Shown: piece by piece, positions 58,457-64,000 of the stretch | Position numbering within the stretch: the stretch's first letter is position 1 | Layout: every line of letters begins with the position of its first letter | Position numbers and translations under genes: made by a program | Assembly: GCA_964017045.1 (NCBI GenBank) | Contig: OZ024794.1 | Location: 434,001-498,000, forward strand | DNA length: 64,000 nt | Source: Omphiscola glabra | Lineage: Eukaryota; Mollusca; Gastropoda; Lymnaeidae | Reading direction: 5' to 3' | The notes under the pieces: model-generated | What the model was told of the DNA's origin: nothing | Seen by the model: only the letters and a program-made list of their open reading frames with translations | Database searches by the model: none

Positions 58457-59462
58457 CAGTGGTCCACAACCTATAGTTCACGACACATTCAGGGGTCGGC
58501 TTACAGAATGTCAGTGTTCGCTTGATAATGTCAGATATTTTAGGGTTGGGCGGGGGGGGGGGGGGTTGTGTGTGGGAGAGGGTAAGTTATTGGTAGGGGT
58601 GGGTTGTGGGAGAGGGGTGGGTTGTGGGAGAAATTTGCATTTTCATTATTAAAATTTTCATTAGTCAATTTAAATATTAATTAAATCTTATTCCATTTTC
58701 TACACTACAACTAAACTATGACTAAACTATGACTACACTACGACTAAACTATGACTACACTACGACTAAACTATGACTAAACTATGACTACACTAGGACT
58801 AAACTATCACTAAACTATGACTACTATCACTAAACTATGACTACACTAGGACTAAACTATCACTAAACTATGACTACACTAGGACTAAACTATCACTCAA
58901 CTATGACTACACTAGGACTAAACTATGACTAAACTATTACTGCACTAGGACTAAACTATGACTAAACTATGACCACACTAGGACTAAACTATGACTAAAC
59001 TATGACCACACTAGGACTTAACTATGACTAAACTATGAATACACTAGGACTAAAATATGATTAAACTATGACTACTCTTGGACTAAACTATCACTAAACT
59101 ATGACTACACTAGGACTAAACTAGGACTAAACTATGACTAAACTAGGACTAAACTATGACTCAACTATGACTACACTACGACTAAACTATGACTACACTA
59201 TGACTAAACTATGACTACACTATGACTAAACTATGACTACACTACAGCTACATAAAATAAAAATTATGATTCATTCTGCTCATGTCAGCAATTGCGATTT
59301 TTGTTTTCTTAAATGATATTTTAAATGACTTTATTCTAATTTGTTGTTCTTTGTTTCTACACCTGTTTGTCAATTTCAAGGTATAATTCTTGGTCTAAGT
59401 CGACACAACTTGGTAAATGTTAAAAAGGCTTCTCCTTACTAAAAAAGGTTTGAGTATCGCTG
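58457..59462. mobile_element. Possible non-autonomous hAT element with hAT-like termini
   Basis: The left end CAGTGGTCCACAACC is followed by CACGACACATTCAGGGGTCG. The right end, read on the minus strand, is CAGCGATACTCAAACC. Both resemble the hAT terminal consensus CAGTGGTTCTCAACC and are inverted relative to each other, about 1.0 kb apart. The flanking 8 bp (GATTAGAG and ATTTTCCA) do not match, so a target duplication is not supported. The interior has no transposase and includes the 11-bp array at 58700-59245. Confidence 0.45.
58700..59245. repeat. 11-bp minisatellite (GACTAAACTAT)
   Basis: About 50 units, alternating GACTAAACTAT with GACTACACTAG and GACTACACTAC, often in 33-bp blocks. Confidence 0.95.
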
Positions 59463-59520
59463 ATTTTCCATTATTGTAAATTTTTATGCTATTAGTGTTT
59501 TGAAACCTTCAACTTTGTAG
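59246..59520. other. AT-rich spacer
   Basis: No gene recognised. It includes the right hAT-like terminus at about 59447-59462. Confidence 0.35.
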
Positions 59521-59612
59521 CCTTTGTGATCACTACTGGTTCTATACAAGGCTACTGGTTTTATATATGGCTATTAGTTTTATGCATGGCTACTGGTTCT
59601 ATACATGCACTT
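59521..59612. repeat. ~22-bp repeat, four copies
   Basis: GGCTACTGGTTCTATACA-type units. Confidence 0.88.
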
Positions 59613-59812
59613 TTCACTAGCCATCATTTGTTAAAACATATAAAAGAAAAATAAGAATCTTTTTGAAGCACCCTGAACCGGACTCAGAGCAACCGGGTGT
59701 TTTCTAAAAATACCGTGTATACAAAAACTCCACCAGGCTAAACCAACGACCAGGATCAGCGTTACCACGCAGCTCAGCCATGTGATCTGGCGGCTCATCC
59801 CAACCACACGTT
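59613..59812. other. Spacer
   Basis: No gene recognised. Confidence 0.35.
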
Positions 59813-59814
59813 TC

Positions 59815-60178
59815 AAGTTTACCACCCAATGGCTCCACCCTACCACCCAATTGCTCCACCCTACCACCCAATGGCTCCACCCTACCACCCAATGGCTCCA
59901 CCCTACCACCCAATGGCTCCACCCTACCACCCAATGGCTCCACCCTACCACCCAATGGCTCCACCCTACCACCCAATGGCTCCACCCTAACACACAATGG
60001 CTCCACCCTACCACCCAATGGCTCCACACTACCACCCAATGGCTCCACCCTACCACCCAATGGCTCCACCCTACCACCCAATGGCTCCACCCTACCACCC
60101 AATGGCTCCATCCTACCACCCAATGGCTCCACCCCTACCACTCAAAGGCTCCATCCTACCACCTAATTGCTCCCCCAC
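59815..60178. repeat. 21-bp minisatellite
   Basis: About 17 copies of CCAATGGCTCCACCCTACCA plus C. The last units decay and pass into the 18-bp array. Both strands give open periodic frames. Confidence 0.96.
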
Positions 60179-61262
60179 ACCACCCACCAGCTAAACCCTA
60201 ACACCCGTCTAAACCCTGCCATCAAGCTAAACCCCAGATCTCAGCAAAACCCTATCACCCAGCTAAACCCTACAACCCAGCTAAACCCTACCACCCAGCT
60301 AAACCCAACCACCCAGCTAAACCCAACCACCCAGCTAAACCCTACCACCTGGCTAAACCCAACCACCCAGCTAAACCCTACCACCTGGCTAAACCCAACC
60401 ACCCACCTAAAATCTACCACCTGGCTAAACCCTACCACCCAGCTAAACCCAACCACCCAGCTAAACTCTACCACCTGGCTAAACCCTATCACCCAGCTAA
60501 ACCCTACCACCTAACTAAACCCTACCACCCAGCTAAACCCAACCACCCAGCTAAACCCTACCACCTGGCTAAACCCAACCACCCAGCTAAACTTTACCAC
60601 CTGGCTAAACCCAACCACCCAGCTAAACTCTACCACCTGGCTAAACCCAACCACCCAGCTAAACCCAACCACCCAGCTAAACCCTACCACGTAACTAAAC
60701 CCTACCACCTAGCTAAACCCAACCACCCAGTTAAACCCTACCAGCTGGCTAAACCCAACCACCCAGCTAAACTTTACCACCTGGCTAAACCCAACCACCC
60801 AGCTAAACTCTACCACCTGGCTAAACCCAACCACCCAGCTAAACCCAACCACCCAGCTAAACCCTACCACGTAACTAAACCCTACCACCTAGCTAAACCC
60901 AACCACCCAGTTAAACCCTACCATCTAACTAAACTCTACCACCCAGCTAAACCCAACCACCCAGCTAAACCCAACCACCCAGCTAAACCCTACCACCTGG
61001 CTAAACCAAACCACCCAGCTAAACCCTACCACCTGGCTAAACCCAACAACCCACCTAAACTCTACCACCTGGCTAAACCCAACCACCCAGCTAAACTCTA
61101 CCACCTGGCTAAACCCAACCACCCAGCTAAACTCTACCACCTGGCTAAACCCAACCACCCAGTTAAACACAAACGCCTTGCTAAAACCTAAAACCCAGCT
61201 AAACCCTACCACCCAGCTCAACCTTACCACCCATCTAAACCCTACCATCCGGCTCAACTCTA
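60179..61262. repeat. 18-bp minisatellite (AGCTAAACCCAACCACCC)
   Basis: About 60 units alternating CCCAGCTAAACC with CCTGGCTAAACC, so a 36-bp dimer is common. A stretch of about 185 bp at 60558-60743 is repeated at 60738-60923 with 180-bp offset (ten units). Confidence 0.96.
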
Positions 61263-62200
61263 TCACTCTGACTGACCACCACACTGTACTGACCCTCACA
61301 CTGTAATGAACATCACAATTTAATGACCATCACAAAGATGATGCGTGTCCCTGAGTACTAACTAACAACTGAGTCCACAGTAACAAAGGTAAACTTACCA
61401 CCTACAGTAAAAAGTACAAATCTTTTCAAATAAATGCCAGTATGCAGGTTTTTTTTAAGTCATCTATTTCGGCACATAAAGTCTGTGCATGGGGCTCTTC
61501 AGTCTGTGCATGAACTGCCTGTAAATGTATTCCCAGGACACATTGTTCCACACACAGCCAAACACAGCTAAATCTCTAAATTACGCGTGGTGGGGTTTGG
61601 TGGGGTTTGGTGGTGCTTTATGAATGTTGATTCGATTTTTTTATAGTAGGCGGGAAAAAAAAGAACAGACAACGAACCAAGGAAAGATAACAAGTGGTGA
61701 GTTTTAAGTAGTTAACATCTTCATTTTCTCTGACAATTAAGCAGCGTGTTACGAAGCTGATAGAAAATAAGTTTAAAAATGATGATTTGAAATCATGTTT
61801 GAAAAGCTCCCTGGATTAGATGAGATCATTTAAATCACCAGGACAGCATTTGAAACAAATCTTTAACACATATTTCTGCTAGCTTTGCAAAATATACATT
61901 GTGTCTTAATATATTTTTTGTATCACTCATTGTGTGACAAATAAAAATTATGAAATTATGCATGTCTGCTTGTATGTCTGTCTGCCTGCACGCTCGTACG
62001 GACCTACGTATGTATGTGTGTGTATGTATGTCGCATATTTTGATGCATTCAACATTTGTATTTTGTTATAACATTAAAACATAAGTTTTGATCGTGTACT
62101 GTTAGAAACTATTTGGGAAATTATTATATATCAAGAGATTGATTCATAAAAAGACAGTTTGACCAATTTGTATCAAGACTGTTATATCTAGTAACCCCTT
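61263..62200. other. Low-repeat stretch
   Basis: Minor repeats: ~20-bp CTGACCATCACACTGTA units at 61262-61335, GGTGGGGTTTGGTGGGGTTT at 61588-61615 and TGTATGTCTG-type sequence at 61970-62035. No gene recognised. Confidence 0.4.
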
Positions 62201-62202
62201 TC

Positions 62203-62338
62203 TGACAACTGGATACAACTTATATATCTGGATACAACTTATATATCTAGATTCACTTTATATACACCTAATATATCTAGATACACCTTATATAATTTCT
62301 AGATACATCTTATATATCTAGATTCACCTTATATTAGT
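62203..62338. repeat. ~22-bp degenerate repeat
   Basis: About six units with CTAGATACACCTTATATAT. Confidence 0.85.
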
Positions 62339-62387
62339 AATGCTTAATTTGGAAATTAGTTTCTGGCCAATGTTAAAAACAAGTCTC

Positions 62388-62865
62388 AAGGTGTCATCCT
62401 TCAAGACGTGGCTCTAAGTGTCATCTTTCAAGACATGTCTCTAAGTTTCATCCTCAAGACATCTCTCTAAGTGTCATCCTTCAAGACGTCTCTCTAAGTG
62501 TCATCCTTCAAGAGTCTCTCTAAGTGTCATCCTTCAAGACGTCTCTCTAAGTGTCATCCTACAAGACGTCTCTATAAGTGTCATCCTTCAAGACGTGTCT
62601 CTAAGTGTCATCCTAAGGGACTGCTCTCTGAGTGTCATCCTAAAGGACTGTTCTCTGAGTCTCATCCTAAAGGACTGCTCTCTAAGTTCCATCATTTAGG
62701 ACTACTCTCTAGGTGTCATCCTGCAGGAATGCTCCATGTGTATTTCAGCAGAACGGCTCTCTAAGTGTCATTCAGCAGGACGGCTCTCTAAGTGTCATTC
62801 AGCAGGACGGCTCTCTAAGTGTCATTCAGCAGAACGGCTCTCTAAGTGTCAATAAGCAGGGTAGC
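62388..62865. repeat. ~27-bp minisatellite
   Basis: About 18 copies of CTCTCTAAGTGTCATCCTTC plus AAGACGT. In the middle the unit changes to CATCCTAAAGGACTG and at the right end to CATTCAGCAGGACGG. Confidence 0.93.
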
Positions 62866-63590
62866 TCTCTGCTTGTGTTTTAAATTAAGAAAGTTTAGCA
62901 ACGCACTTTTGTCGTGAAATGGAAATGACGTCAAATGTTTGACTCTTTTGATGTTATCCTTTCATGAGAGACCACTGGCACCTCATGTGGAATGCGTGGA
63001 GATATGAATAAACTACATTCTCGGGAACTGATGGGCGTAATCTAGTTGATGACTGAATTTGAATGCCGCCAAAGGTCTGACCTTTACCTCTGGTCAAACG
63101 CCAGACTACCGTACAGGAAATGGTCTGTGCTTGGCTGACCTAATAACCCTTTGCCGCCATCAATCCAGGAGCCGTGATCTACTTCTGGGGACGCTAGTGA
63201 AATTACAGAACAAAGTCTACAGCTCGTGAATGTAACAGACTTTTTCTGTAATCTAGATTTGAACTGTAATCTCCGAGCTGGCAGAGCTCAAGCATTCATT
63301 GAGGGGGACTGGACCTGACAAGTGCCTGTCTTTCGTCAAACTTTTATGTAGTGGGGGAAATGGTCAGAAAATGGATTTGATCTTGAAAGAGCGATAAGAA
63401 GGTGGATGTTTCAGGAGACGTAAGCCAAGCATTGGCTGTGTATGCCAGGACAATGACACTAGTCATTACAGAGGAAAAGGGGGGTGTCTCATTGATGTCA
63501 GTGCTTATGGCGATGTTTAAGACACCGTGAAGTGTCATTCATTTATTATTAATCTAAATAACACCTGCTTAGTGACGTCATCAGGGAGAC
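62866..63590. other. Low-repeat island, unrecognised
   Basis: GC-richer, non-repetitive sequence. The longest frame is 64 codons on the minus strand (63344-63538), with Thr/Ser-rich and hydrophobic parts but no motif I recognise. It could be a decayed mobile element or an unknown exon. I cannot support either. Confidence 0.35.
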
Positions 63591-63597
63591 GCAGGAC

Positions 63598-63705
63598 GCA
63601 CTGGGTGTCACCTACAAAGGGTGGACAAGTTGACCACCTACACTAGGGACAGGTGGAAAAGTTGACCACTACAGTAGGTACAGGTGGACAAGTTGAAAAC
63701 TACAC
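63598..63705. repeat. ~33-bp repeat, three copies
   Basis: GGACAAGTTGACCACCTACA and diverged versions with ACAGGTGG. Confidence 0.88.
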
Positions 63706-63718
63706 TAAACCTTTGAAC

Positions 63719-64000
63719 CCTTGGCTCCTGGGCCTAAAATACCCAATCCCCTGGGCTCCTGGGCCTAAAATACCCAATTCCCTTGGCTCCTGGGCCTAAA
63801 ATACCCAATCCCCTGGGCTCCTGGGCCTAAAATACCCATTCCCCTGGGCTCCTGGGCCTAAAATACCCATTCCCCTGGGCTCCTGGGCCTAAAATACCCA
63901 TTCCTCTGGGCTCCTGGGCCTAAAATACCCAATCCCCTGGGCTCCTGGACCTAAAATACCCAATCCACTGGGCTCCTGGACCTAAATACCCAATCCACTT
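63719..64000. repeat. 31-bp minisatellite running off the window end
   Basis: About nine copies of CTGGGCTCCTGGGCCTAAAA plus TACCCAATCCC. The last complete units lose one A. The array continues beyond 64000. Confidence 0.96.

Noticed and set aside
60179..61262. Interstitial telomere (CCCTAA-type) tract
   Set aside because: CTAAACCCTA occurs only as part of an 18-bp unit (AGCTAAACCCAACCACCC). There is no run of perfect hexamers or heptamers.
63344..63538. 64-codon minus-strand ORF as a gene or exon
   Set aside because: No motif, no convincing splice sites and short length. Kept only as an unrecognised low-repeat island.

Overview
The window is eukaryotic and almost gene-free. It is AT-rich and carries animal-type retroelement and transposon relics (RTE-like and CR1/L2-like LINEs, a Penelope-like GIY-YIG fragment, hAT transposase debris) plus one broken copy of a METTL24-like methyltransferase. 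The retroelement tails and the METTL24-like relic suggest a lophotrochozoan animal, most likely a mollusc. That assignment is inference. I see no intact host gene, rRNA, tRNA or CRISPR array.

The dominant feature is a dense series of unrelated minisatellites. I separate more than 50 arrays with unit lengths from 11 to 54 bp. Summing my intervals they cover roughly 38 kb of the 64 kb. The largest are a 24-bp array (23640-29890), a 35-bp array (12581-17880), a 29-bp array (47488-50140), a 51-bp array (41091-43190), a 24-bp array (56750-58395) and a 20-bp array (1195-2752). Several show higher-order repeats, local segmental duplication or visible conversion of one unit into another. Units divisible by three keep frames open, so most long ORFs are by-products of periodicity.

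Layout: 0-9.3 kb holds 14- to 51-bp arrays, one of them split by a solo LTR with a 5-bp target duplication (5035-5796). 9.3-11.5 kb is a 16-bp array split by an RTE-like LINE relic that itself carries a SINE-like insert. 11.9-22.5 kb is a run of arrays with a Penelope-like fragment at 19.2-19.7 kb. 22.1-31.5 kb has a repeat made of hAT-terminus-like sequence, an hAT transposase relic, then three arrays that abut directly. 32.1-32.7 kb is the METTL24-like pseudogene and 33.8-34.3 kb a minus-strand LINE 3' end. 36.3-40.0 kb is a tandem segmental duplication of a three-minisatellite cassette. 41-53.4 kb holds the 51-, 29- and 33-bp arrays. 54.5-55.2 kb is a plus-strand CR1/L2-like LINE 3' end. 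56.4-64 kb holds further arrays, one inside an hAT-like element.

No genes here work together in a pathway. What the window records is tandem-repeat birth, amplification, duplication and interruption by mobile elements.
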